Part shown: in pieces, positions 25,756-34,150 of the stretch | Position numbering within the stretch: the stretch's first letter is position 1 | Layout of the letters: every line of letters starts with the position of its first letter | From: Hirschia sp964342355 | GTDB lineage: Bacteria; Pseudomonadota; Alphaproteobacteria; Caulobacterales; Hyphomonadaceae | Reading direction: 5' to 3' | DNA: 64,000 nucleotides | Assembly (NCBI GenBank): GCA_964342355.1 | Contig: CAYFFG010000004.1 | Location: 158,022 to 222,021, forward strand | Notes under the pieces: model-generated | Told to the model about the DNA's origin: nothing | The model's database searches: none | The model's input: only the letters and a program-made list of their open reading frames with translations | Translations under genes and position numbers: made by a program

Positions 25756-25955
25756 AATTGAAAATCCTCATCTCATGCGCCGCTCTTGCCGTTACAGTCA
25801 GCGGATGCGCCACCAGCGCTTTGACTGAAGAACAAAAGAATGCCGCGATCGCAAAATGCTTCAAGGATTTTCAGAATTATCCGGCTGCGCGTGAAGCCTG
25901 CATCAATCGCGCGCGCACCGCAGACAAGAAACCAACCGAGGCGAACGCTTCCTGA
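25752..25955 (+). CDS. Small lipoprotein, 67 residues
   Basis: A 67-residue lipoprotein with lipobox VSGC (Cys at 19). The mature part again has two spaced Cys (AKCFKDFQNYPAAREACIN). It resembles the preceding gene in size and Cys layout, so the two may be a duplicated pair. The start overlaps the previous stop as ATGA. Function unknown. Confidence 0.75.
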   Translation: MKLKILISCAALAVTVSGCATSALTEEQKNAAIAKCFKDFQNYPAAREACINRARTADKKPTEANAS

Positions 25956-25961
25956 TCAACG

Positions 25962-25992
25962 AAAAACGGGGTGGAGCAATTGCTCCACCCCG
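25962..25992 (-). terminator. Terminator of the 49-residue membrane protein gene
   Basis: A perfect 26-base palindrome (two copies of CGGGGTGGAGCAA arranged head to head, 25967-25992) is followed on the minus strand by five T. It ends the minus-strand ORF at 26028. The plus-strand lipoprotein pair may use the same hairpin, though no T-run follows it there. Confidence 0.8.
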
Positions 25993-26027
25993 TAAATCAC
26001 CCAAGTCGCCTTGAACGGGACTTTTTA

Positions 26028-26177
26028 CTATTCAAAAGACTCATCACCAAAGATATCGCCCCAAAGAGCGTGATGACTTGCCTTGTATGCCGCCACACAA
26101 CCTGCAAAAATTGCAGCACCGAGAACAATCCACAGCACGACTGGTTGCTGAGCAGCTTCCACCATCTTTTCGATCAT
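26028..26177 (-). CDS. Mini membrane protein, 49 residues
   Basis: An ORF too short for routine calling: ATG at 26177, TAG at 26028, 49 residues. It reads MIEKMVEAAQQPVVLW and then a membrane helix (about residues 13-31, VLWIVLGAAIFAGCVAA), ending in an acidic tail WGDIFGDESFE. A GA-rich ribosome site (AGAGAGAC) precedes the ATG and a strong terminator follows, which is the main reason to believe it. No homologue recognised. Confidence 0.6.
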   Translation of the reverse strand: MIEKMVEAAQQPVVLWIVLGAAIFAGCVAAYKASHHALWGDIFGDESFE

Positions 26178-26356
26178 TATTAGTCTCTCTCTTTCGGAGT
26201 GGAGACAGTATGCTCTGATCCCTTTAAAAAACTCTGAGTCAAAGAGAGAAAGAGGTAAAAATATCGAACATTTTCATTAACCAAAAAGGCGCTAATCGCC
26301 CTTCAATCAGCATCCCTTAACAAACCCTCTCACAACACGGTTTATTTTTTGCCTGA

Positions 26357-26980
26357 ATGTCCAAAACACCGTTAAAATCATCAAACGCACCGCGCGTCTG
26401 GCAGCGAATGTTATCAGGACGCAGACTTGACCTGGTCAATCCATCACCTCTTGATATCGAGATTGAAGACATAGCGCATGGCCTTGCTCGGGTTGCGCGC
26501 TGGAATGGACAGACGTCAGGCGATTATGTTTTTTCAGTCGCTCAACACTGCGTCATCGTTGAATTTATTTGTCAGCATACCGCGCCTCGACTTAGCCCCG
26601 CTGAAAAGCTGATGGCGCTTTTGCATGATGCGCCAGAATATGTTGTCGGCGATATGATATCTCCCTTTAAAGCTGTCTTGGGAGACGGGTATCGCGATAT
26701 AGAAAACCGTTTAGAAACAGCTATTCACATGCGGTTTGGCTTGCCGTCCAAGACACCGGCAAAATTAAAAAAAATCATCAAACGGGCTGACTTGATTTGC
26801 GCATATTATGAAGCAGTCATGCTTGCAGGGTTTTCCTCTGAGGAAGCGGAAAAACTATTTGGCGCGCCGCCAACGGGCGTTGAAGTGCATGTGACGCCAC
26901 TGGATACGCCACATGCACAACAAGTCTTCCTTGATCGTTTCTTCCAACTGCTACATGAGTTGGATCAGGCCAACACCTAA
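26357..26980 (+). CDS. HD-domain phosphohydrolase (YfbR-like)
   Basis: A 207-residue HD-superfamily hydrolase. The metal-binding residues are visible as His64 (VAQHCV) and His90-Asp91 (LLHDAPEYVVGDM), with a later Asp in KRADLICAY. Family members such as YfbR are 5'-nucleotidases on deoxynucleotides or act on other phosphoesters; the true substrate is not known. It is the first of a three-gene unit with the Cys-phosphatase (12 bases later) and the NUDIX regulator, and in Alphaproteobacteria this group accompanies NAD genes (from memory). Confidence 0.88.
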   Translation: MSKTPLKSSNAPRVWQRMLSGRRLDLVNPSPLDIEIEDIAHGLARVARWNGQTSGDYVFSVAQHCVIVEFICQHTAPRLSPAEKLMALLHDAPEYVVGDMISPFKAVLGDGYRDIENRLETAIHMRFGLPSKTPAKLKKIIKRADLICAYYEAVMLAGFSSEEAEKLFGAPPTGVEVHVTPLDTPHAQQVFLDRFFQLLHELDQANT

Positions 26981-26992
26981 CGGAGTCGTCTG

Positions 26993-27529
26993 ATGCCTAT
27001 CTGGGTCTCCTCGCTGTCCAGTGTTCACCACGTCGCACAATTGCGTCGTCCGGACAAAATTCTCTCTCTGCTCGCGCCAGAGGATGAATTTCCGGTGTTT
27101 GAAGGCGTGGCGAACGATGCGCATACCCGCATTGGGGTGGATGATATCTTTCATAAAGACGATCCAGAATTAACTTCTCCAAACGAAGCCCATGTGCATG
27201 AAATCATTCGGTTTGCTGACGGTTGGAACCGCGCAAACTGCCTGGTTATTCATTGTTGGGCCGGTATCAGCCGCTCATCCGCTTCAGCTTTCATTTCGGC
27301 ATGCGTGCTCAATCCGCGCACAGACGAACATGATATCGCCGAGGCTATCCGCGCCGCCTCACCAGTCGCCAAACCCAACCGGCTATTTGTCGAGATTGCA
27401 GACGATATCCTTGGTCGTCGTGGGCGTATGGTCGAAGCTTTGAATGAAATTGGCGAAGGCGCATTTGCTGAGATCAACACACCGTTTGTCATCCCCAGCC
27501 AATTTGACGCGAAGGGCGGTCATATTTGA
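26993..27529 (+). CDS. Dual-specificity/tyrosine phosphatase-like protein
   Basis: A 178-residue protein with the cysteine-phosphatase loop HCWAGISRS: nucleophile Cys88 and Arg94. The general-acid region lies near FADGWNRANC. Size and motif fit the tyrosine phosphatase-like family. Substrate, protein or small molecule, is unknown. A GGAG site lies just upstream, and the stop TGA overlaps the TTG start of the next gene, so the two are coupled. The neighbouring HD hydrolase and NAD regulator suggest a role near nucleotide metabolism. Confidence 0.85.
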   Translation: MPIWVSSLSSVHHVAQLRRPDKILSLLAPEDEFPVFEGVANDAHTRIGVDDIFHKDDPELTSPNEAHVHEIIRFADGWNRANCLVIHCWAGISRSSASAFISACVLNPRTDEHDIAEAIRAASPVAKPNRLFVEIADDILGRRGRMVEALNEIGEGAFAEINTPFVIPSQFDAKGGHI

Positions 27530-28485
27530 GCAATAAAACCGCCATCACTGTGGGCCTGTCCGCCGTGATCGTCGCGGTGGATGAAGATGCGCCCTACGCC
27601 CTTGTGACGCGCCATAATGAGGAAGCGTCCAGCCTGCCTTTTGGTCCTTTTGATCCGGTCGGTCACAGAACAATGGAACTCGGCCTGAGAGACTGGGTGC
27701 GCGCGCAAACCGGCTTTGAGCCCGGCTATGTCGAACAACTTTACACCTTCGCCGACAAGGGCCGCGAACTGCCTCGCGCAGACATGGCGGATGCGCCTGA
27801 CAACGCCCGCATCATATCCGTTGGATATCTTGGCTTAACGTCCGAACGCACCCCCATTGGCGGCGCATTTAACGCGGTCTGGCGCGACTGGTATCGTTAT
27901 TTCCCATGGGAAGACCACCGCAAAGGCCCGCCTGCCATCATCGAAAAAGACATTGCGCCCGCACTCAGAGACTGGGCGGATGGACATGCCGAACGTCTGG
28001 ATCGCGCACGTTTAGGTTTCGGACTGGACGGACGCCCCTGGATCGAAGAACGCGTCCTTGAGCGCTATGAACTGCTTTATGAAGCTGGCTTGGTCTTCGA
28101 AGCCATTCGCGATCGGCAGAGCAGCGCGCCTTGTGCTTATGCGCCAGTACGCAGCGAAGCAATGGCCTCAGATCACCGCCGTATTCTAGCCACCGCCATG
28201 TCGCGCCTGCGTGGCAAAATTAAATACCGCCCGGTGGTCTTTGAGCTTACGCCTGAGAAATTCACTCTGTTTGACCTGCAACAGATCGTGGAATCCATTC
28301 TCGGCCTTAAACTCCACAAGCAGAATTTCCGCCGCGCGATTGAAAAATCAAAGCTGGTTGAAGGTTTAGGCGCATTCGCCACCGGCACAGGCGGGCGCCC
28401 TGCTGAGCTCTTCCGTTTCCGCCACGAAACGCTGCGCACGCGCGTTGCGCTCGGTGTGTCCGCTCCAGTCAAGCGACAGGACTAA
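27526..28485 (+). CDS. NrtR/NadQ-type NUDIX-like regulator of NAD biosynthesis
   Basis: A 319-residue protein with a NUDIX-like N-terminal half (residues 7-165) and a C-terminal winged-helix part (about 225-310), the architecture of NrtR-like NAD regulators. The winged helix has IKYRPVVFELTPEKFTLFDL, of which the run TPEKFTLFDLQQIVESI is typical. The NUDIX box itself is degenerate, as expected for a regulator that senses NAD-related metabolites rather than hydrolysing them. The start is a TTG overlapping the previous stop (TTGA), with GGGCGG upstream. nadA lies downstream, and candidate operators precede it. This resembles the alphaproteobacterial NadQ regulator; the name is from memory. Confidence 0.82.
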   Translation: MSNKTAITVGLSAVIVAVDEDAPYALVTRHNEEASSLPFGPFDPVGHRTMELGLRDWVRAQTGFEPGYVEQLYTFADKGRELPRADMADAPDNARIISVGYLGLTSERTPIGGAFNAVWRDWYRYFPWEDHRKGPPAIIEKDIAPALRDWADGHAERLDRARLGFGLDGRPWIEERVLERYELLYEAGLVFEAIRDRQSSAPCAYAPVRSEAMASDHRRILATAMSRLRGKIKYRPVVFELTPEKFTLFDLQQIVESILGLKLHKQNFRRAIEKSKLVEGLGAFATGTGGRPAELFRFRHETLRTRVALGVSAPVKRQD

Positions 28486-28551
28486 AACCTAACATGGAAT
28501 GATTTTTGCCTCGTTTCGCTCAATGACCTTTGAGCAGATGGCAAATTCACC

Positions 28552-29640
28552 ATGAACCAGCTTTCCAGCCTCCAGCTAGTCCGCGCAATCGCCGCTATCA
28601 TGGTGGTGGTGTTTCACATCAACATCTTCATTCTGCCGGCCAGACTATATGATGGCGACAACGCGTTCCGGTTCTTGAATATCGGCTATTCTGGGGTGGA
28701 GTTCTTCTTCGCCTTATCAGGCTTCATCATGGTCTATATCCACCAAAAGGATTTCAACCACGCTGAGCGTCTGCACAATTTCATGAAAAAGCGGGTGATC
28801 CGCCTCGTGCCGCTCTATTGGCTGATATTGGGCGCACTCGTCATCGCTTCAGCGTTAGTGCCTACCATCGGACCAGAACAAAAGCCCGACTTTCTGGAGC
28901 TGACCCAAAACTTCCTGCTTGCGCCAAGCGAAAAGACTATGCTGCTAGAGGTCGCCTGGACCTTGCGCCATGAAGTCTTGTTTTATGCCGTCTTTGGTCT
29001 TTTGATTTACAGCGCTCAGATCGGGCGTACGGTCATGACTTTTTGGTTTGTGGGCTGTGCGACCGCGCTGCTTTTCGCCGACATGCCATTTCCGGCGTCT
29101 TTCCTGTTTTCCGCCTACAATCTGATTTTCCTTGCCGGCATGCTCGCTGCAAAATTCTGGAATCAATTAAGTCCTAAAGCTGCTGTAACCTGCGTCGCAG
29201 GGGGGCTTGTGTTCTTCATCGCCATTGTCGCCGGAGAACTTTACCGCGTTCTGCCAATCGCTGAGAACTGGCGCACTGTGGGCCTGGGTGTTGGCGCAGC
29301 CACAACAATTGCTGGTCTTGTCGCGATGGAAAGCCACGGCATGTTTAAGTCTCCACGCGTTTTATCTTTGGTTGGGGACAGCTCCTATGCGCTCTACCTC
29401 ATCCACTTGCCTGTGCTCACAGCAACAGCTCCGATCATTGCCAAACTCGGCTTAAACCAGTTACTGCCACCTCAAATCATGGTCGTGCTTCTCGCAATCG
29501 GCTGTGTCGTAGCCGGACTGATTACGCACTTCATCATCGAGAAACCGCTGATGCGCGCCTCTGGTCGCCTAGCAGAGAAATACGCGCCGCGTACGTCGTC
29601 AGCATCCGCCAAATCCAGCGAAAACAAGTTCTCGTCTTAA
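28552..29640 (+). CDS. Acyltransferase family 3 membrane protein
   Basis: A 362-residue integral membrane protein of the acyltransferase-3 (OafA/ExoZ-like) family, with about ten helices. The family signatures are LVRAIAAIMVVVFHINIF with the active-site His, FFFALSGFIMVY, and the Arg-rich KRVIRLVPLYWLI. Such proteins acylate extracellular sugars. The target is unknown. It lies between the NAD regulator and nadA, with no functional link visible. Charged tail after the last helix. Confidence 0.9.
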   Translation: MNQLSSLQLVRAIAAIMVVVFHINIFILPARLYDGDNAFRFLNIGYSGVEFFFALSGFIMVYIHQKDFNHAERLHNFMKKRVIRLVPLYWLILGALVIASALVPTIGPEQKPDFLELTQNFLLAPSEKTMLLEVAWTLRHEVLFYAVFGLLIYSAQIGRTVMTFWFVGCATALLFADMPFPASFLFSAYNLIFLAGMLAAKFWNQLSPKAAVTCVAGGLVFFIAIVAGELYRVLPIAENWRTVGLGVGAATTIAGLVAMESHGMFKSPRVLSLVGDSSYALYLIHLPVLTATAPIIAKLGLNQLLPPQIMVVLLAIGCVVAGLITHFIIEKPLMRASGRLAEKYAPRTSSASAKSSENKFSS

Positions 29641-29734
29641 AACGAAACAAATCCAGCTTTCCGCGATAAATTCGTCCGGAATTGTCACAAATTCGAAAAA
29701 TTCCTTGCGTTTTCGAGTCGTTCACTGTATTTCC

Positions 29735-29759
29735 ACTTATGCTCAGGGTGGGCATAAGT
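29735..29759. promoter_or_regulatory. Candidate operator 1 upstream of nadA
   Basis: A 25-base imperfect palindrome, ACTTATGCTCA-N3-TGGGCATAAGT, with one mismatched pair. Its core CTCA-N3-TG is shared with the site at 29833. It lies about 130 bases upstream of the nadA start and is a good candidate for the NrtR/NadQ-type regulator encoded nearby. Confidence 0.6.
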
Positions 29760-29832
29760 AATTATTCGGCGTGTTTTTTCCCGAAATTTAGGGCGAATGG
29801 TTGAATAAGCTTGATTGCATACCCATATAATA

Positions 29833-29843
29833 CTCAGATTGAG
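29833..29843. promoter_or_regulatory. Candidate operator 2 upstream of nadA
   Basis: CTCA-GAT-TGAG, the same CTCA-N3-TGAG core as operator 1, centred 91 bases from it (29747 to 29838) and 51 bases before the nadA ATG. Adjacent TA and A bases give a weaker outer arm. Confidence 0.5.
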
Positions 29844-29851
29844 CAAAAGGT

Positions 29852-29866
29852 GTGAGTAACACTCAC
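29852..29866. promoter_or_regulatory. Inverted repeat next to the nadA ribosome site
   Basis: GTGAGT-AAC-ACTCAC, a perfect six-base repeat with three-base spacer, 8 bases upstream of the AAGGAGG ribosome site. The reverse order of the same CTCA/TGAG elements suggests a related or competing site. A hairpin in the mRNA is the other reading. Confidence 0.4.
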
Positions 29867-29888
29867 GGCTCGGAAGGAGGGCTTTAAA

Positions 29889-31040
29889 ATGGCTCGTATT
29901 ATTGATGCAGGACCTGTGTGTGAGGTTCCTAACGGTTTAGACGCTCGTATGCCTGACCCATCACAAGCGCGTGGGCTGGAATACAATGACGAGGTTAAAG
30001 CCGCCGTCGACCACCTTTATGAGGACGTGAAAGAGTTTGTGACTCCAATGGAGTGGCCAACGATTGCGCCGCTGATCCACGCGATCAACAAACTCAAGCA
30101 AGAAAAAGACGCTGTTGTGCTCGCGCACAACTACATGACGCCAGACATTTTCCGTCTTGTTGGCGACTTCCGCGGCGACAGCCTTCAGCTGGCGCGCGAA
30201 GCAGCAGCCGTAGATCAGAAAGTCATCGTCCAGGCGGGCGTGCACTTTATGGCGGAAACATCTAAAATCCTTGCGCCAGAAAAGACAGTCCTGATCCCGG
30301 ACCTGCGCGCAGGATGTTCCCTCGCCTCTTCCATCACAGGGGAAGATATCCGCCTTGTGAAAGAGAAATACCCAGGCATTCCTGTGGTCACTTACGTCAA
30401 CACAACAGCTGACGTGAAAGCTGAGACAGACATTTGCTGCACCTCCTCTAACGCCGTTCAGGTTGTTGAACAGGCTGCAAAGGATTGGGGCACAGACACA
30501 GTCATCCTGATGCCGGACCAGTATCTGGCGCGCAACGTTGCCGCCAATACTGACATCAAGATCATCACCTGGGCCGGCGCATGTGAAGTGCACGAGCTCT
30601 TCACCGGTGACGACGTGAAAGACCTGCGCGAGGCGCACCCTGGCGTTATGATCCTGGCGCACCCTGAGTGTCCGCCGGATGTGCTGGAAGAATCTGACTT
30701 TGCTGGCTCAACGTCTGCGCTCGCCAACTATGTTAAGCAAAACAACCCGAACAAGGTTGTTCTGCTGACAGAATGCTCCATGAGCGACAATGTGGCGGCG
30801 GAAAACCCTGACGTGGAATTTGTCAAACCATGTAACCTCTGCCCGCACATGAAGCGTATCACTGCTGAAAACATCTATGACTGCCTTGTCAGCATGAAGC
30901 ATGAGGTCAAAATCGACGAGGATGTCCGCATCCGCGCGAAAAAAGCGATCGACGCGATGCTGGCGCTGCCAAAGATGGAAACACCGCCAGACTTCAAGAC
31001 TGGTCTTGCGCCGGTCAATATCGAAGTTCTGTCTCGGTAA
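29889..31040 (+). CDS. nadA: Quinolinate synthase A
   Basis: A 383-residue NadA that condenses iminoaspartate with dihydroxyacetone phosphate to quinolinate, using a [4Fe-4S] cluster. Conserved Cys are seen in RAGCSLAS, ICCTSSNAVQVV, LTECSMSDN and PCNLCPHMKR. It begins with a strong AAGGAGG site. Length is in the long alphaproteobacterial range. First gene of nadABC, with NAD-regulator candidate sites before it and a small secreted protein gene between it and nadB. Confidence 0.96.
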   Translation: MARIIDAGPVCEVPNGLDARMPDPSQARGLEYNDEVKAAVDHLYEDVKEFVTPMEWPTIAPLIHAINKLKQEKDAVVLAHNYMTPDIFRLVGDFRGDSLQLAREAAAVDQKVIVQAGVHFMAETSKILAPEKTVLIPDLRAGCSLASSITGEDIRLVKEKYPGIPVVTYVNTTADVKAETDICCTSSNAVQVVEQAAKDWGTDTVILMPDQYLARNVAANTDIKIITWAGACEVHELFTGDDVKDLREAHPGVMILAHPECPPDVLEESDFAGSTSALANYVKQNNPNKVVLLTECSMSDNVAAENPDVEFVKPCNLCPHMKRITAENIYDCLVSMKHEVKIDEDVRIRAKKAIDAMLALPKMETPPDFKTGLAPVNIEVLSR

Positions 31041-31150
31041 GATCCACGACTTTGAACATGGCGAGGGTTTGGCGCGTCAGCGCCATATTAAGGCCCCCAT
31101 CGCTTTGCAGCTTATGTGGGCGCGCCATGTTCAGGTCCTGGAGATTCGTT

Positions 31151-31594
31151 ATGCAAACTTTCGTCCGCACGTTCCTTTCCGCTGCATTCGCCGCATCGGC
31201 GCTGACATTCGCCGCCAATGCGCAGTCGAACATCACAGGTAATTGGACGTTTGAAACGGGTCAGTACAATCGCGGTCAGTGCACCATCACTGGCTTCATG
31301 ACGATCTGGCCAGACGAAGAAGCAAACCGCTACACTTGCAGTTTCACCACTTTTGAAGATTGCGGCGTCGTCTCCGCTGAAGTTGAACAATCCTGCGTGG
31401 CGCGCGTTGAAGGTGACCAGGCGGCGTTTGTCTCCAAAATCGTCAAGTTTCACCGCCAGGAGCCTGGACCATACGGATATGCTCCCGACGACTGGCTTTT
31501 AACAATCCATTCCTCTGACGAAATGGTCGGCACGCTGGAAAGCGCAACCAACGCCAACGTCATCTTCCGACGTCAAAGCGCGCCGGTCTCTTAA
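31151..31594 (+). CDS. Small secreted protein between nadA and nadB
   Basis: A 147-residue protein with a signal peptide (residues 1-24, ending FAANAQS). The mature part has a beta-rich character, with GNWTFETGQYNRGQCTITG, of which NWTFETGQYNRGQC is the run shown, and two to four Cys. The frame is open from 31052, but ATG 31151 has GGAGA before it and a signal peptide after it. I do not recognise the family. Sitting inside the NAD operon between nadA and nadB is odd. Confidence 0.7.
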   Translation: MQTFVRTFLSAAFAASALTFAANAQSNITGNWTFETGQYNRGQCTITGFMTIWPDEEANRYTCSFTTFEDCGVVSAEVEQSCVARVEGDQAAFVSKIVKFHRQEPGPYGYAPDDWLLTIHSSDEMVGTLESATNANVIFRRQSAPVS

Positions 31595-31606
31595 AGAACA
31601 AGCTAA

Positions 31607-33166
31607 ATGGCTGAAAACACGATAAATGACCGTGACATTCTGATTGTCGGCGCAGGCCTGGCGGGACTGTTTCTCGCGCTCAAACTGGCGCCGCGTAAAT
31701 GCACTGTCATTTCGCCAGCCCCACTGGGCGAAGCGGCGTCCTCAGCCTGGGCGCAGGGCGGACTTGCCGCAGCGCTTCATCCGGCCGACAGCCCGGAACT
31801 GCACGCCAAAGACACGCTTGCTGCTGGCGCAGGCATTGTGGAGCCTGTCGTCGCCAGCCTGATCGCTCAGAACGGCCCAGATCGCGTGCGCGACCTTCTT
31901 GCTTTAGGTGTCCCGTTTGACCGCACAGAGAATGGCGCGCTGGCTTTATCGCTGGAAGCTGCGCACTCCCACCCTCGTGTTGCGCGTGTCGCCGGTGATC
32001 TTGCCGGAAAAGCCATAATGCAGGCGCTAGTTTCTGCTGTGCGCGCCTCAGACCACATCACCGTCCTTGAGGGCGTCAAGGCGCTTGCTTTGCTACAGGA
32101 CGACAATGGCGTCGTAGGCGGCATTCTGGCTGAATATGTCGACACACGCGCACAATTTGAAATGCGCGCCCGCGAGACCGTCATGTGCGCCGGCGGCAGC
32201 GGCGGGCTATATGATGTCACCACTAATCCGCGCTCATCACGCGGCGACGCCATCGCCATGGCATATGAATGCGGTGCGCTGATCGCTGACCCTGAATTTG
32301 TGCAATTTCACCCCACTGCGATCGACATCAATAAAGACCCGGCTCCGCTAGCTACCGAAGCGCTGCGCGGCGAAGGCGCCGTCCTGCGTAATCGTGACGG
32401 GCGATTGTTCATGGCGGATTATCATGAGAAAGGCGAACTTGCCCCGCGTGACGAGGTCGCCCGCGCCATTCACGCAGAGCGCCTCTCTGGTCGCGGCGCC
32501 ATGCTGGACGCCACAAAAGCGGTCGGCGAAGAATTTCCCAATCATTTTCCGACAGTTTTCAACGCTTGTATGAGTGCAGGCATTGATCCGCGCACCGAAC
32601 TTATCCCTATCGCACCCGCCGCGCACTATCATATGGGCGGTGTCGTCTCTGATATTTGGGGACGCACAACGCTGAAAGGCTTGTCTGTGTGTGGAGAAAG
32701 TTCTTCGACAGGCGCACACGGCGCAAACCGTTTAGCATCCAACTCATTATTAGAAGCCGTTGTTTTTGCAGATAAAATTGCAAACCGCCTACGTGAAAGC
32801 GAGCTAAACACCACCGGAACACCAACCGGAACAGCCCCCCTAACACTACCAGAACACCACCTGGAACACTTACGGCGCCTTATGGGGCGCCATGCTGGGG
32901 TGTCGCGCAACCATGAGGGGCTGAGCGAATTGCTGACCTGGATTGACGAAGCCATCAGCCAATTTGGCCATGCGCGCGGTCTGATTGCCGCACGTATGAT
33001 CGCAGCTGGCGCACTGGCGCGTCATGAAAGCCGCGGCGGTCATTTCCGCAGTGATTACCCCGAGGCGCTACCGCCTGCCCGCACTTTCGTTCACATCGGG
33101 CCTTCCGGTCAGATGGTCGTGAATCTTCAGCCTCTGCGTATTGATGCAGACCTTCCCGCCGCCTAA
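31607..33166 (+). CDS. nadB: L-aspartate oxidase
   Basis: A 519-residue NadB that oxidises L-aspartate to iminoaspartate with FAD, supplying NadA. The FAD-binding start LIVGAGLAGLFLAL, WAQGGLAAAL, and VQFHPTAIDINKDPAPLATEALRGEGA (key part QFHPTAID) are the succinate-dehydrogenase-like core; ARAIHAERLSGRGAMLDAT and HYHMGGVVSDIWGRT complete it. It starts 12 bases after the secreted protein and precedes nadC by 44 bases, forming one transcription unit. Confidence 0.96.
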   Translation: MAENTINDRDILIVGAGLAGLFLALKLAPRKCTVISPAPLGEAASSAWAQGGLAAALHPADSPELHAKDTLAAGAGIVEPVVASLIAQNGPDRVRDLLALGVPFDRTENGALALSLEAAHSHPRVARVAGDLAGKAIMQALVSAVRASDHITVLEGVKALALLQDDNGVVGGILAEYVDTRAQFEMRARETVMCAGGSGGLYDVTTNPRSSRGDAIAMAYECGALIADPEFVQFHPTAIDINKDPAPLATEALRGEGAVLRNRDGRLFMADYHEKGELAPRDEVARAIHAERLSGRGAMLDATKAVGEEFPNHFPTVFNACMSAGIDPRTELIPIAPAAHYHMGGVVSDIWGRTTLKGLSVCGESSSTGAHGANRLASNSLLEAVVFADKIANRLRESELNTTGTPTGTAPLTLPEHHLEHLRRLMGRHAGVSRNHEGLSELLTWIDEAISQFGHARGLIAARMIAAGALARHESRGGHFRSDYPEALPPARTFVHIGPSGQMVVNLQPLRIDADLPAA

Positions 33167-33210
33167 TACAATCTGGCCGCCGCAAACTCTTTTTTGAAAG
33201 CCCTGCGCCC

Positions 33211-34068
33211 ATGAGCAAGCTGTCCATTTCGCCCCTGCCGGATGTCATTATCGAGCCGCTTGTTCGCTTAGCGCTACAAGAAGATTTAGGCCGCGCTGGC
33301 GACATCACGACTGACGCGACAATCGCGCCAGACACCAAGATGACAGCGCTCGTCAATGCGCGCGAACCTGGCGTGGCGGCTGGCTATGACGCCGCAAAAC
33401 TCGCTTGCAAGCTTGTCGACCCGAATATCGTCTGGACCGAACTTCATCCTGAAGGCGCGCCATTCAAAAAAGGCGCTGAACTTATTCGGCTGGAAGGTCT
33501 TGCACGCTCTATCCTCACAGCTGAGCGCATGGTGCTCAACTTTATTGGCCCATTGTCCGGCGTGGCCACGCTCACGCGTCGATTTGTCGACGAAGTAGAG
33601 GGAACAAACGCACGCATCGTCTGCACACGCAAAACCACACCCGGTTTTCGGGCGCTGGAAAAGCGCGCTGTGCGCCTTGGTGGCGGGGTTAATCACCGGT
33701 TTGGGCTGGATGATGCGATCCTTATCAAAGACAATCACATTGCAGCAGCTGGCGGCATCGCAGCAGTCATGGAGCGCGCAAAAGCTGCTGTTTCTCACCT
33801 GTGCGCTATCGAAATCGAAGTCGACACGCTCGACCAGCTCAAAGAAGTTATCCCCTATCTTCCTGATGCGGTTTTACTGGACAACATGTCACCAGACACA
33901 CTGCGCGAAGCGGTGAGCATGATTAACGGTCGCATCAAGTCTGAAGCTTCTGGCGGTGTGAACCTGTCCACCGTCAAGGCGATCGCCGAAACTGGCGTGG
34001 ACTTTATCTCCGTTGGCGCACTCACCCATTCAGCGGTCAATCTGGATGTCGGACTGGACTACGCCTAA
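33211..34068 (+). CDS. nadC: Quinolinate phosphoribosyltransferase (carboxylating)
   Basis: A 285-residue NadC that joins quinolinate to PRPP, giving nicotinate mononucleotide and CO2. Recognised strings are LQEDLGRAGDITTDA, LNFIGPLSGVATLTR, CTRKTTPGFRALEK, HRFGLDDAILIKDNH and FISVGALTHSAVNLDVGLD. Ends the nadABC set. The next gene, SleB-type, converges on it, and the terminator between serves that gene. Confidence 0.96.
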   Translation: MSKLSISPLPDVIIEPLVRLALQEDLGRAGDITTDATIAPDTKMTALVNAREPGVAAGYDAAKLACKLVDPNIVWTELHPEGAPFKKGAELIRLEGLARSILTAERMVLNFIGPLSGVATLTRRFVDEVEGTNARIVCTRKTTPGFRALEKRAVRLGGGVNHRFGLDDAILIKDNHIAAAGGIAAVMERAKAAVSHLCAIEIEVDTLDQLKEVIPYLPDAVLLDNMSPDTLREAVSMINGRIKSEASGGVNLSTVKAIAETGVDFISVGALTHSAVNLDVGLDYA

Positions 34069-34089
34069 CACTCAGGATCACCGCGCAAC

Positions 34090-34121
34090 AAAAACGGGCT
34101 CCTGTTAAAACACGGAGCCCG
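34090..34121 (-). terminator. Terminator of the SleB-type hydrolase gene
   Basis: CGGGCTCC (34095-34102) pairs with GGAGCCCG (34114-34121), with inner TGTT/AACA pairing. On the minus strand it is followed by five T (34094-34090). It lies between the convergent nadC and the hydrolase gene, 30 bases after the hydrolase stop. Confidence 0.8.
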
Positions 34122-34150
34122 CTGAAACTTTGTTGAAGTTGTGTGTCGCT

